A stretch of DNA of 64,000 nucleotides from CAYGYG01 sp964354155 (lineage in GTDB: Bacteria > Hydrothermota > Tepidihabitantia > SM23-42 > CAYGYG01), in NCBI GenBank assembly GCA_964354155.1, contig CAYGYG010000011.1, forward strand, positions 29,119 to 93,118. The letters run 5' to 3'. A program made the translations under genes and the position numbers. The notes beneath the pieces are model-generated. The model was not told the DNA's origin and ran no database searches. It saw nothing but the letters and a program-made list of their open reading frames with translations. Below, piece by piece: positions 24,820 to 31,892 of the stretch. Every line of letters begins with the position of its first letter. Positions within the stretch are counted from its first letter, which is position 1.

Positions 24820-25974
24820 TTACTTAATGGCTTTTAGGTTGAATTCACGGAGTATGGCCTCGTTCAATCTGGCGAGCGGCAAACCCCGGCGCCGCGCGAT
24901 CTTCTTCAAGTCATCGTACTCTAAAGTCATTCTCTCCCCTTCGCCAATCTTTCTCACCTTGTACCGGATCCTCCCATAACTGCTGTTAAAACTGCGAATC
25001 TTGCGCTCCAGCACTCGTCTTTCAACCTCTGCTATCCTGATACCCAAAGTCGACGTTTCAATGAAGATCATAGATAGGAGTTCCTCAACATCGTCGCGCC
25101 GCGCAATGACACTCAGAATCAACCCCGGACGGGACTTCTTCTGGATCGTCGGCGTCAGATAGACATCAAGCGCCCCGGCTTCGAAGAGGCGATCGAACAG
25201 GTAGTCAAAGATCTGAGGGTTCTGATCGTCTAGATTCGTCTCAAGCATGGTAATAACATCATAATGGCCGGTCTTGGCTTGACCAAGAAACACGCGCAGC
25301 AGGTTTGGATAATGCCCCTCTTCCCTACTACCCGCGCCGTGACCGATCGCCAAGATCTTATCCAGCTTCAGGCCCGGGGCCGGCCGGGCAACGGTCGACA
25401 AGATCGCGGCACCGGTCGGGGTGACTAGCTCGCCCTCGACATCGAGGATTTCGACCGGCATGCCTTTGAGGAGATACGCCGTCGCAAAGTTGAACGCGGG
25501 CATCTTTCCGTGGGCCGTGCCGACATAGCCCTTGCCCGCCTTCAACGCACTTGTCGAAACCGCCTCAACCTTGAGGGCCTCAATGGCCAACAGCGCTCCG
25601 GCTACATCGATAAGGGTGTCGAGATCGGCCAGTTCATGAAGCTGCGGGCGTTTTCTTCGATGGGCCTGGGCCTCGGCGGCCAGGATCCGCTTGATGATCT
25701 GGATACCGGTATGCTTGACATAAGGCGAAAGCCCGGAGCGGGCCAGCGCCGGAATGAACCGGTCAACCGTGAGCCGACTTTGGAATCTGAAGGAAACCTG
25801 CTTGGCGCCGATCGTCTGGCGCCTCACCTCGCGGATCTGAATTTTGAGACGCGAAAAACCCAATTTTCGTATCTGTTTCTCCAGATAGGCAACCGGAACT
25901 CCCAGGTCCACCAAGGCGGCAATGATCATGTCCCCGCTGACACCGAAAAACGGGTCGAAGTGGAGTACTCTCAT
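24820..25974 (-). CDS. larC: Nickel-pincer cofactor biosynthesis protein LarC
   Basis: CTP-dependent metallochelatase that inserts nickel into the pincer nucleotide used by LarA-type racemases. The 384-residue single frame starts with the family opening VLHFDPFFGVSGDMIIAALVDLG and continues through HELADLDTLIDVAGALLAIEAL, VSTSALKAGKGYVGTAHGKMPAFN, ELVTPTGAAIL, LETNLDDQNPQIFDYLFDRLFEAGALDVYLTP and ESLGIRIAE-like IETSTLGIRIAEVERR. In some lactobacilli larC is split by a programmed frameshift; here it is continuous. It overlaps larB by 4 nt. LarE and a LarA-type enzyme are not in the window, so the client enzyme is unknown. Confidence 0.9.
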   Translation of the reverse strand: MRVLHFDPFFGVSGDMIIAALVDLGVPVAYLEKQIRKLGFSRLKIQIREVRRQTIGAKQVSFRFQSRLTVDRFIPALARSGLSPYVKHTGIQIIKRILAAEAQAHRRKRPQLHELADLDTLIDVAGALLAIEALKVEAVSTSALKAGKGYVGTAHGKMPAFNFATAYLLKGMPVEILDVEGELVTPTGAAILSTVARPAPGLKLDKILAIGHGAGSREEGHYPNLLRVFLGQAKTGHYDVITMLETNLDDQNPQIFDYLFDRLFEAGALDVYLTPTIQKKSRPGLILSVIARRDDVEELLSMIFIETSTLGIRIAEVERRVLERKIRSFNSSYGRIRYKVRKIGEGERMTLEYDDLKKIARRRGLPLARLNEAILREFNLKAIK

Positions 25975-26714
25975 AAACGGTTGAGCAGTGAAGCAAAGTA
26001 GCCCGCGCCAAAGCCATTGTCAATGTTGACAACGACGATCCCAGGTGCACACGCGTTGAGCATGGTGAGAAGCGCCGCGACCCCTTGAAAGCTCGCGCCG
26101 TAGCCGACGCTGGTCGGCACGGCGATTATCGGCTTGCCAACCAACCCACCGACAATGCTCGGCAGAACCCCGTCCATGCCGGCAACCACGATCAGGATGC
26201 GGCAGCCATCGATCAGCCGGTGATGGGCAAGCAGCCGATGGATGCCGGCAACACCGACATCATAAATCCGCCGCACGCGGTTGCCAAAGATTTCACAGAC
26301 CAGGGCGGCCTCCTCGGCCACCCGTTGATCACCGGTCCCCGCGCTGATAACCCCCACCACGCCCCGGGCACGCGCCGGCTCTCTCTTGCCGGCGAGGAAT
26401 ATGCCAGCATCCGAATAGTACTTACCCCTGGTCAGGCCCCGCTTTACCGCGCGTGCCTTGACCGGATCAAGACGGGTGACGATTACGCGTCCCTCACGCC
26501 GCAGCAGAACACGGGCAATGCCAACGATTTGACGCGCGGTCTTCGACGGTCCGAAAATCACCTCCGGGTAGCCGCGGCGCAGCGAACGATGGGTGTCGAC
26601 CTTGGCAAATCCTAAGTCTTCGAAAGGAAGATACTTCAGCCGGGCTGACGCTCGGTCAACCGAGGTCTTGCCTTGCTTGATATCGCGCAGCAACCCTTTG
26701 ATCTTGTCGCGCAC
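25971..26714 (-). CDS. larB: Nickel-pincer cofactor biosynthesis protein LarB
   Basis: 247 residues, related to AIR carboxylase (PurE). LarB carboxylates nicotinic acid adenine dinucleotide at C5 and hydrolyses the phosphoanhydride to give P2CMN, the first step of pincer cofactor synthesis. The C-terminal PurE-like core shows VISAGTGDQRVAEEAALVCEIFGN, YDVGVAGIHRLL, VVAGMDGVLPSIVGGLVGKPIIAVPTSVGYGASFQG, and NIDNGFGAGYFA, all LarB hallmarks. The N-terminal region has EVIFGPSKTARQIVGI. The start is GTG sharing one base with the recR stop, and the stop overlaps larC by 4 nt. Confidence 0.93.
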   Translation of the reverse strand: MRDKIKGLLRDIKQGKTSVDRASARLKYLPFEDLGFAKVDTHRSLRRGYPEVIFGPSKTARQIVGIARVLLRREGRVIVTRLDPVKARAVKRGLTRGKYYSDAGIFLAGKREPARARGVVGVISAGTGDQRVAEEAALVCEIFGNRVRRIYDVGVAGIHRLLAHHRLIDGCRILIVVAGMDGVLPSIVGGLVGKPIIAVPTSVGYGASFQGVAALLTMLNACAPGIVVVNIDNGFGAGYFASLLNRL

Positions 26715-27307
26715 TACTCGATCTCCCGCCGGCCGTCAAGCGCGCGCCCCACGGTGATTTCATCGGATAAGTCAAGATCGCTGCCCATCGGTATGCCCCG
26801 GGCAATCCGGGTAATCCGGATGCCCAGCGGTTTGAGCAACTTGGCGATGTAGATCGCGGTCGCTTCACCCTCGGTCGTCGGATTCGTGGCGACGATGATT
26901 TCCCTAATCGTGTTCTTTTCAACCCGGAAGAGCAATTCCCTAATCTTCAGCTCGTCCGGGCCGACGTTGTCGATCGGCGAAATCGCGCCGTGCAGAATGT
27001 GATACAAGCCCTTATATCGTCCCGTCTTTTCGATGATCACGACATCGGCCGGCTCCTCGACCACGCAGATCATGTCCTGGTGCCGCAGAATATCGGAACA
27101 GAACTTGCAGGGATCGATTTCGGTGAAGTTGAAACAGGTAGAGCAGTACTTGAGACGGGCCTTCGCCTCCTTGATGGCTCCCGCTAACTCATCGACTTCG
27201 TCCCGGGTCATCCGCAGAATGAAAAAGGTCAAACGCTGGGCGGTCTTGCGGCCGATGCCGGGCAGCTTCTGAAGCTCGCTAATGAGTCGTTCGAGAACCG
27301 GTGTCAT
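26714..27307 (-). CDS. recR: Recombination mediator RecR
   Basis: 197-residue DNA repair protein that works with RecF/RecO to load RecA on gapped DNA. Helix-hairpin-helix at about 10-28 (ELQKLPGIGRKTAQRLTFFIL), Cys4 zinc finger CSTCFNFTEIDPCKFC (about 56-71), a Toprim domain from about 78 (ICVVEEPADVVIIEKTGRYKGLYHILHG) with NPTTEGEATAIYIAKLL, and a C-terminal ARGIPMGSDLDLSDEITVGRALDGR. It overlaps the upstream SHOCT gene by 4 nt and shares one base with larB. The usual dnaX-ybaB partners are not adjacent here. Confidence 0.96.
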   Translation of the reverse strand: MTPVLERLISELQKLPGIGRKTAQRLTFFILRMTRDEVDELAGAIKEAKARLKYCSTCFNFTEIDPCKFCSDILRHQDMICVVEEPADVVIIEKTGRYKGLYHILHGAISPIDNVGPDELKIRELLFRVEKNTIREIIVATNPTTEGEATAIYIAKLLKPLGIRITRIARGIPMGSDLDLSDEITVGRALDGRREIE

Positions 27308-27534
27308 GCCTTGCCTTTCTTAAGCTGCCGAATCGCTTCGTCGGCCGATATCTCCCCCCGGGTCAGCCGGTCGATCACTCGCCGGCGGCGGTTCCTGCCG
27401 AGCACTCGGACCAGCATGAGCAATCCGATTACCACAACCAGCAGCGGCCAGTCCCGGGATAGACGACAGACCCCGAGGTTATTGAGCCAAATCAATGCCG
27501 CCAAAACAAAGATGAAGACGGCGGCGCGCATCAC
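27304..27534 (-). CDS. Small two-helix membrane protein with SHOCT-like tail
   Basis: 76 residues. Two hydrophobic helices, about 4-20 (AAVFIFVLAALIWLNNLG) and 28-44 (WPLLVVVIGLLMLVRVL) joined by a short RLSRDW turn, then a basic stop-transfer stretch (GRNRRRR) and a C-terminal SHOCT-like helix (IDRLTRGEISADEAIRQLKKGK). The DWPLLVVVIG segment matches the LiaF/LiaI-type membrane pairs at 58733 and 60147 in this window. GTG at 27534 overlaps the upstream stop by 4 nt; ATG at 27531 is an alternative start. Likely an oligomerising envelope-associated protein; function unknown. Confidence 0.75.
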   Translation of the reverse strand: MMRAAVFIFVLAALIWLNNLGVCRLSRDWPLLVVVIGLLMLVRVLGRNRRRRVIDRLTRGEISADEAIRQLKKGKA

Positions 27535-27782
27535 GGGCCCCCTCCCTTGAGTAGATCTCTGATCTTGGCCGGCAGAGCGACGTTATCCAGCGGGAAGTGC
27601 TTGAGACCTTCGACAAACAGCGAGATCTTGGTTTCATTAGACAACGTTCGGTTGAGAATGATGAAGGGCCGGTCTTTAAGCCGGCAGAAGCCGCCCTGCC
27701 CAAAGAACTGATCATAGATCACCCGTATCGAGAACTGAGTTGCCACTTCTTCAAGGGCTTCCAGCATACCGATTTTCTTCAT
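27531..27782 (-). CDS. Hypothetical 83-residue protein
   Basis: Small protein starting MKKIGMLEALEEVATQFSI and containing YDQFFGQGGFCRLKDRPFIILN and FVEGLKHFPLDNVALPAKIRDLL. The reading frame is open further upstream, but ATG 27782 overlaps the preceding stop by 4 nt (ATGA) as do its neighbours, so this start is preferred. No signal peptide or membrane helix. The GGFCRLKDRPFIILN strand pattern is reminiscent of small conserved proteins found in bacterial operons of unknown function. It is clearly within a coupled operon, which argues it is real. Confidence 0.65.
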   Translation of the reverse strand: MKKIGMLEALEEVATQFSIRVIYDQFFGQGGFCRLKDRPFIILNRTLSNETKISLFVEGLKHFPLDNVALPAKIRDLLKGGGP

Positions 27783-29176
27783 GCGTCCGGCTCTGGCGTT
27801 TCGCGGATGATTTCCCCTTCGAAAGTGTAAACCTCGACGCCATCCCTCTTGAAGTCGTCGGGCGCAAGCCCCGCCTTGAAACAGGCGTGCCTCAGAAAAG
27901 TCTCGCAATTCCAGTTCTCCTCAACGGCTACCTGCGGCAACAAAAGACCTTGATGGGGACCGCTCTTAACGACAACCCCATGGCGGCCAACCTTGATTTC
28001 GTCGAGGCCCCTGATCTTGTGGAGGGGCGAAAGGATGGTCACCTCAATCTCGATGCCGGCCAGCTCCTTCTTGGCAAGGGGCGGAAACCTCGGATCCTCA
28101 AATGCGGCCGCGGCCGCCATCGCCGGAATCGCCTGATACAGAGGCTTGATGCCTTCGACGTAGCCGATACAGCCGCGCAGCTGTCCCCGGCCCTTCAGAG
28201 TTACGAAGACACCCCGCGATTCCTTGAGCCGATTTAACGACGGGGCAAACCTGGGCAATGGTTCCCCGTTGATCAATTTCTCAAGAGCTTGGCGCGCCAG
28301 CGCCGTTACGGCCCGCTCCTCATCACGCGTGTAGGCCGGACAATTCAACACCAGGGCTGCAACGTATCCAACCACGTAGCCGCCCCGCACACCGGTGATA
28401 TCGCTCGAGTTGGCGTACTTGAGAGTCAGAACCTTGCGGCCGCCGAGCCGGGCGGCGGCGATCTGCCCGGTGACAACCGCACCCCCGCCGCAGGCCTGGG
28501 CCTTCTCTTGCTTAAGCAGTTCGGCGAGACCGGCCGGATCGAACGCCTCAAACTGCTTGATCGTGAACCGGTCGGTCGCAATGCACTCATCATACGAATG
28601 ACCATGATAGAGATCACTGGAAGCGACGATCAGAACATCCTCGCCCTTGAACGCACCGGCGATGGCGTTGCCGACCATCTTGCAGGTGCCGAGGCCCTGA
28701 TCGCCCAGCATGATCGGAACAAAACTGAGGCCGGCTCGAACGCTCTGAAGGAATGGTAACTGGACCTCGAGGGAATGCTCTCCATCAAACAACTCGGGCC
28801 GGGTCACGATTCTCTCCTCGTGGGCGATAAGTCGCTTAACCCCCTCACGATCCAGAGCCATCCCGCCCAGCGGCGTGACCCAGTCACGTTCGGCATCGGT
28901 AACCGCGCCGGCAAAATAGGCCTGATGACTGGGTCCGATCAGAATGACCCTTCGGTACTCGTGCCCGGTCAACTGCCGGTAGGCCGCCGCCGCGACCGGA
29001 CCGGAATACTCGTAGCCGGCATGCGGGGCAATGATCATGCGGACTTTCCCTTCAAAATCCACGCGCGGGGCGGCATCAATGAAACGTTTGACCATCGAAG
29101 CAAGGCGTTGCTTGTCCTGGGGGTAGAAACTGCCGCTGACGGCAGGGGGCCGAACCGGTCCGGGCAACTTAGCCAC
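27779..29176 (-). CDS. Memo-AMMECR1 fusion protein (AmmeMemoRadiSam proteins B and A)
   Basis: 465-residue fusion of two members of the conserved AmmeMemoRadiSam trio. Residues about 8-275 are the Memo domain (AVSGSFYPQDKQRLASMV, IIAPHAGYEYSGPVAAAAY, ILIGPSHQAYF, DGEHSLEVQLPFLQ, ASSDLYHG), whose His, Asp and Cys residues form a dioxygenase-like metal site. Residues about 285-455 are AMMECR1 (SRGVFVTLKGRGQLRGCIGYVEGIKPLYQAI, AFEDPRFPPL, KSGPHQGLLLPQVAVEENWN). The start is GTG 29176, 8 nt inside dnaJ. The longer frame up to 29308 lies wholly inside the dnaJ gene and is not believed. The radical SAM partner (AmrS) is absent from the window. Confidence 0.92.
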   Translation of the reverse strand: MAKLPGPVRPPAVSGSFYPQDKQRLASMVKRFIDAAPRVDFEGKVRMIIAPHAGYEYSGPVAAAAYRQLTGHEYRRVILIGPSHQAYFAGAVTDAERDWVTPLGGMALDREGVKRLIAHEERIVTRPELFDGEHSLEVQLPFLQSVRAGLSFVPIMLGDQGLGTCKMVGNAIAGAFKGEDVLIVASSDLYHGHSYDECIATDRFTIKQFEAFDPAGLAELLKQEKAQACGGGAVVTGQIAAARLGGRKVLTLKYANSSDITGVRGGYVVGYVAALVLNCPAYTRDEERAVTALARQALEKLINGEPLPRFAPSLNRLKESRGVFVTLKGRGQLRGCIGYVEGIKPLYQAIPAMAAAAAFEDPRFPPLAKKELAGIEIEVTILSPLHKIRGLDEIKVGRHGVVVKSGPHQGLLLPQVAVEENWNCETFLRHACFKAGLAPDDFKRDGVEVYTFEGEIIRETPEPDA

Positions 29177-29819
29177 CGCCAAACAGACGGCCGAACAGAC
29201 CCTTCTTGCCCTGGTTGGTGAGGCGCCCCAACTCACGGATCGCCGTCGCGTTCTTCGGATCCCAGTTGAGCGCTTCACGATAGAAGTAAATCGCTTTCTC
29301 CCGGTCATCGGTTTTCTCGTAGGCCAAGGCGAGGTTGATGTAGATCACCGGATTGAACAGCTCCCGCTTCAACGCCTCGTGCAACTTCTCCATCCCCTCC
29401 TGGGCATATTGCTTAGTGTGAACGAGGGCAAGGCCGAGATAGCTCAAGAAAATGGCTTTGTCCGGGTCATAGCGGTTGGCCATTCTCAGGAGGTTGGCGG
29501 CCCGCCAATAGTCGCCTTGCTTGAGCAAAACCAGAGCCCGCCGGAAAGCATTCTTGGCCTGAACCAGGGTCGCGCTCTCAATCGGCTTGCCGCTGCTATC
29601 GAGGTGGAGCGACTGGTCATAGTCTAACTTCGCCTGTTCACCGCTCAGCACTTTGTAGGCTTGGGTCACCAGGGCAAAACGGTCGTTGGCCTCCTTCTTT
29701 TCTTTCTCACTCTGAAACCGGTCGGGATGATACTGGCGCGCCAGCTTGAGATAGGCACTCTTGATTTCGGAAGCCGTGGCACTCTTGGTTAAACCCAGTA
29801 TTAGATAGTAGTCAAGCAT
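29169..29819 (-). CDS. J-domain protein with TPR repeats
   Basis: 216 residues. Residues 3-68 are a J domain with the HPD motif (H31-P32-D33 in ARQYHPDRF), so it should stimulate an Hsp70. The rest (about 85-200) consists of TPR-like helical pairs (AKNAFRRALVLLKQGDYWRAANLLRMANRYDPDKAIFLSYLG..., VIYINLALAYEKTDDREKAIYFYREALNWDP). It lacks the Gly/Phe and zinc regions of full DnaJ, so it is a specialised co-chaperone. A TTGACA/TATAAT promoter lies upstream (29908-29936), with a candidate 23-residue leader ORF between, and GGGAGC precedes the ATG. Confidence 0.9.
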   Translation of the reverse strand: MLDYYLILGLTKSATASEIKSAYLKLARQYHPDRFQSEKEKKEANDRFALVTQAYKVLSGEQAKLDYDQSLHLDSSGKPIESATLVQAKNAFRRALVLLKQGDYWRAANLLRMANRYDPDKAIFLSYLGLALVHTKQYAQEGMEKLHEALKRELFNPVIYINLALAYEKTDDREKAIYFYREALNWDPKNATAIRELGRLTNQGKKGLFGRLFGGG

Positions 29820-29825
29820 GCTCCC

Positions 29826-29897
29826 TCAGCGGCCGCGCACCGGATCGGCCCAATTCTGTGCCTGTTTGCAGGCCTTCTGGCAACACCGTCCTTCCAT
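29826..29897 (-). CDS. Candidate 23-residue Cys-rich leader peptide
   Basis: Short frame starting with ATG 10 nt after the -10 box of the dnaJ promoter, the same spacing as the leaderless genes in this window. It encodes MEGRCCQKACKQAQNW plus seven more residues and ends in TGA 6 nt before the dnaJ ATG, with the dnaJ Shine-Dalgarno directly after its stop. The three cysteines in the first ten residues and the tight coupling suggest a leader peptide or a small protein; chance is also possible over such length. Confidence 0.35.
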   Translation of the reverse strand: MEGRCCQKACKQAQNWADPVRGR

Positions 29898-29907
29898 CGT
29901 CGCCAAC

Positions 29908-29936
29908 ATTATACCAAAGATAAAAACGATTGTCAA
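29908..29936 (-). promoter_or_regulatory. Internal promoter before dnaJ
   Basis: Minus strand TTGACA (29931-29936), 17-bp spacer, perfect TATAAT (29908-29913). The -35 box overlaps the last codons of the TPR gene, so the downstream operon from dnaJ to xerD can be transcribed independently of nadB. Confidence 0.7.
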
Positions 29937-30205
29937 TTGCTGTCTGTCCCCGGCTCAAGGCGTTCCAATCCTATTTTGGCTTCGTCAAAATTCGGATTTC
30001 GCTCCAGGGCTTTGGTGTACATCTTTTTCGCCTCATCCCGCTGGCCGTCCCCCTCGTATGCCATTCCAAGATAGTAGTAGATTTCCGAGTCCCGGGGGTT
30101 CAAGTGCATGACCGCCTGGAACTTGTTGATTGCCTCCTTGTACTTCTTGTTGAGAAGATAGGACTGCCCGAGCTCGAGCAGAACTTCGATTTCGCCTTCG
30201 TTCAT
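29933..30205 (-). CDS. Small TPR protein
   Basis: 90 residues comprising about two and a half tetratricopeptide repeats: IEVLLELGQSYLLNKKYKEAINKF, AVMHLNPRDSEIYYYLGMAYEGDGQRDEAKKMYTKALERNPNFDEAKIGLERL, each with the canonical W/L-G-Y-A-F-A-P spacing. No signal peptide, so a cytoplasmic adaptor. It lies 26 nt downstream of nadB and upstream of the J-domain TPR gene, to which it is similar in its repeat part; the pair may act together. ATG 30205 follows a weak AGGAGCGAT-type site. Confidence 0.8.
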   Translation of the reverse strand: MNEGEIEVLLELGQSYLLNKKYKEAINKFQAVMHLNPRDSEIYYYLGMAYEGDGQRDEAKKMYTKALERNPNFDEAKIGLERLEPGTDSN

Positions 30206-30231
30206 ATCGCTCCTAGCTTTGTTCTGTGTCC

Positions 30232-31800
30232 TTAACCTGGGCTGACCAGGCGGACCGACGCATTATCGATGATGGTCTCGTTTGCCAATGCCGGGTCCTT
30301 ATCGGGAAACTCCTCCATGCAGTGCAAACCCCTTGACTCGCGGCGGCCAAGCGCCGACCGGAGTACCAGCAGACCGACCTCGGCCATGTTACGCGGCCGG
30401 AAGTCCTCCGGCGCGAGCCGCGCCGGCAGCGACTTGAGCCGTCCGGCCAGCTGCTTAATGCCCCAGCTCAAGTCTCTTTCGTTGCGCACGATTCCGCCGC
30501 TTCGATGCATCGTCTCCTTTACATCGTCAACAATATCGGGATGCGCGCCGATACCGAGGTCGTACTCAAGGTTCGGGACGGCGCCGAGACCCGAATGGAC
30601 GGCCTGGGCGGCGCGGGATGCCCGGCTCGCGAATACCAGTGCTTCAAGCAGTGAATTCGAGGCGAGCCGATTGGCACCGTGCACACCGCTGCACGCCGCT
30701 TCACCGGCGGCAAACAACCGGCCAATTGAACTATGGCCGTCGATATCGGTCTTGATGCCCCCGCACAAGTAATGGGCGACCGGTATCACCGGAATCGCCT
30801 CTTTGGTGATATCGATGCCGTATTTCAGGAGGGTCTCATGGATCACCGGAAAGCGACTCCTGACCCAGCTGTCTTGCAGATGAGTCAGGTCAAGCAGACA
30901 GTACTCATCGCCCTGCCGTTTCATCTCGGCATAGCAGGCACGCGCCACGACATCGCGCGGCGCCAAACCGCCCCGAGGATGGTACTTTTCCATGAAGGTC
31001 TTGCCGTCTTTCGTCTTGAGAATCCCGCCCTCGCCCCGGGTCGCTTCGGAGACAAGAAATGCCCGGCCTTCGATCGAGACATTATAGACTGCGGTGGGAT
31101 GGAACTGCACAAACTCCATATTGGCGATGCGCGCCCCCGACCGATAAGCCATGGCGATGCCGTCGCCCGTGGCAATGCTTGGATTGGTGGTGAAGCGGTA
31201 GATCTGTCCGCAGCCACCGGTAGCCAGGAATGTGACGCGCGCCAGAACCGCGACCACCGCCTTACCGGCGTAGTCGTAGTAGTAGAGTCCCAGGCATTCA
31301 TTATCCCGAACAATCAAGTCGAGGACCAAGCCGTTCTCGATAAGCTCGATTGAAGTGGTCCGGTTCGCGGTCTCAATGAGGACGCGCTCGATCTCACGGC
31401 CGGTGAAATCCTGGGCGTGAACGATCCGCCTTTTTGAGTGCCCCCCTTCTTGCCCCAGATCGAAGCGTTGCCGGCCGGCGGCATCGCGCCCGGTCGTAAA
31501 CTGACAGCCCATCTCATAAAGCTCGGTGATCAGCCCGGGGCCGTCTTCCACCATCGTCCTGACCGCAGCCTGGTCGCAAAGCCCTTCGCCCGCGCTAATG
31601 GTATCTTCAATGTGACTCTCGAACGAATCGTCCGGTCCAAATACCGCGGCAATTCCGCCCTGTGCATAGTTAGTGTTGGAATCGATGTTGCGCTTCTTTG
31701 TGATGATCAGGACATGACCATGCTGGCTGACCTTGTTGGCAAAGGTGAGTCCGGCGATACCGCTACCGATTACAAGAAAATCGGTTTCCTTAACGTGCAT
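30232..31800 (-). CDS. nadB: L-aspartate oxidase
   Basis: FAD enzyme making iminoaspartate from aspartate for de novo NAD synthesis (with NadA). 522 residues from ATG 31800. FAD-binding motif VIGSGIAGLTFA at the N terminus, SNTNYAQGGIAAVFGPDDS, substrate motifs ATRGEGGILKTKDG..FMEKYHPRGGLAPRDVVARA, and GVHGANRLASNSLLEALVFA; the succinate dehydrogenase-like C-terminal helical domain follows. A TTG nine bases upstream would lie within the promoter spacing, so the ATG is chosen; the -10 box ends 9 nt before it and there is no Shine-Dalgarno. nadA and nadC are not in the window. Confidence 0.94.
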   Translation of the reverse strand: MHVKETDFLVIGSGIAGLTFANKVSQHGHVLIITKKRNIDSNTNYAQGGIAAVFGPDDSFESHIEDTISAGEGLCDQAAVRTMVEDGPGLITELYEMGCQFTTGRDAAGRQRFDLGQEGGHSKRRIVHAQDFTGREIERVLIETANRTTSIELIENGLVLDLIVRDNECLGLYYYDYAGKAVVAVLARVTFLATGGCGQIYRFTTNPSIATGDGIAMAYRSGARIANMEFVQFHPTAVYNVSIEGRAFLVSEATRGEGGILKTKDGKTFMEKYHPRGGLAPRDVVARACYAEMKRQGDEYCLLDLTHLQDSWVRSRFPVIHETLLKYGIDITKEAIPVIPVAHYLCGGIKTDIDGHSSIGRLFAAGEAACSGVHGANRLASNSLLEALVFASRASRAAQAVHSGLGAVPNLEYDLGIGAHPDIVDDVKETMHRSGGIVRNERDLSWGIKQLAGRLKSLPARLAPEDFRPRNMAEVGLLVLRSALGRRESRGLHCMEEFPDKDPALANETIIDNASVRLVSPG

Positions 31801-31809
31801 AAGCCGCAA

Positions 31810-31837
31810 ATATTAATGATTTATCGTCAAATGTCAA
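31810..31837 (-). promoter_or_regulatory. Promoter of nadB, leaderless geometry
   Basis: Minus strand TTGACA (31832-31837), 16-bp spacer, TAATAT (31810-31815), 9 nt to ATG 31800. The -10 is imperfect. It is divergent from and 20 bp away from the murA promoter. Confidence 0.6.
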
Positions 31838-31857
31838 TGGTTTCGTCGGGTCGCGTC

Positions 31858-31885
31858 TTGACAGGGGCCTGTTTTTCCATATAAT
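31858..31885 (+). promoter_or_regulatory. Consensus promoter of murA, leaderless geometry
   Basis: TTGACA 31858-31863, 16-bp spacer, TATAAT 31880-31885, 7 nt to the GTG start at 31893. Both boxes are perfect and no Shine-Dalgarno is present. Confidence 0.8.
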
Positions 31886-31892
31886 TCCCCTT

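Noticed and set aside
29177..29308. N-terminal extension of the Memo-AMMECR1 gene
   Set aside because: These 44 codons lie entirely within the dnaJ frame and show basic low-quality sequence unlike any Memo protein; the GTG at 29176 fits the family start.
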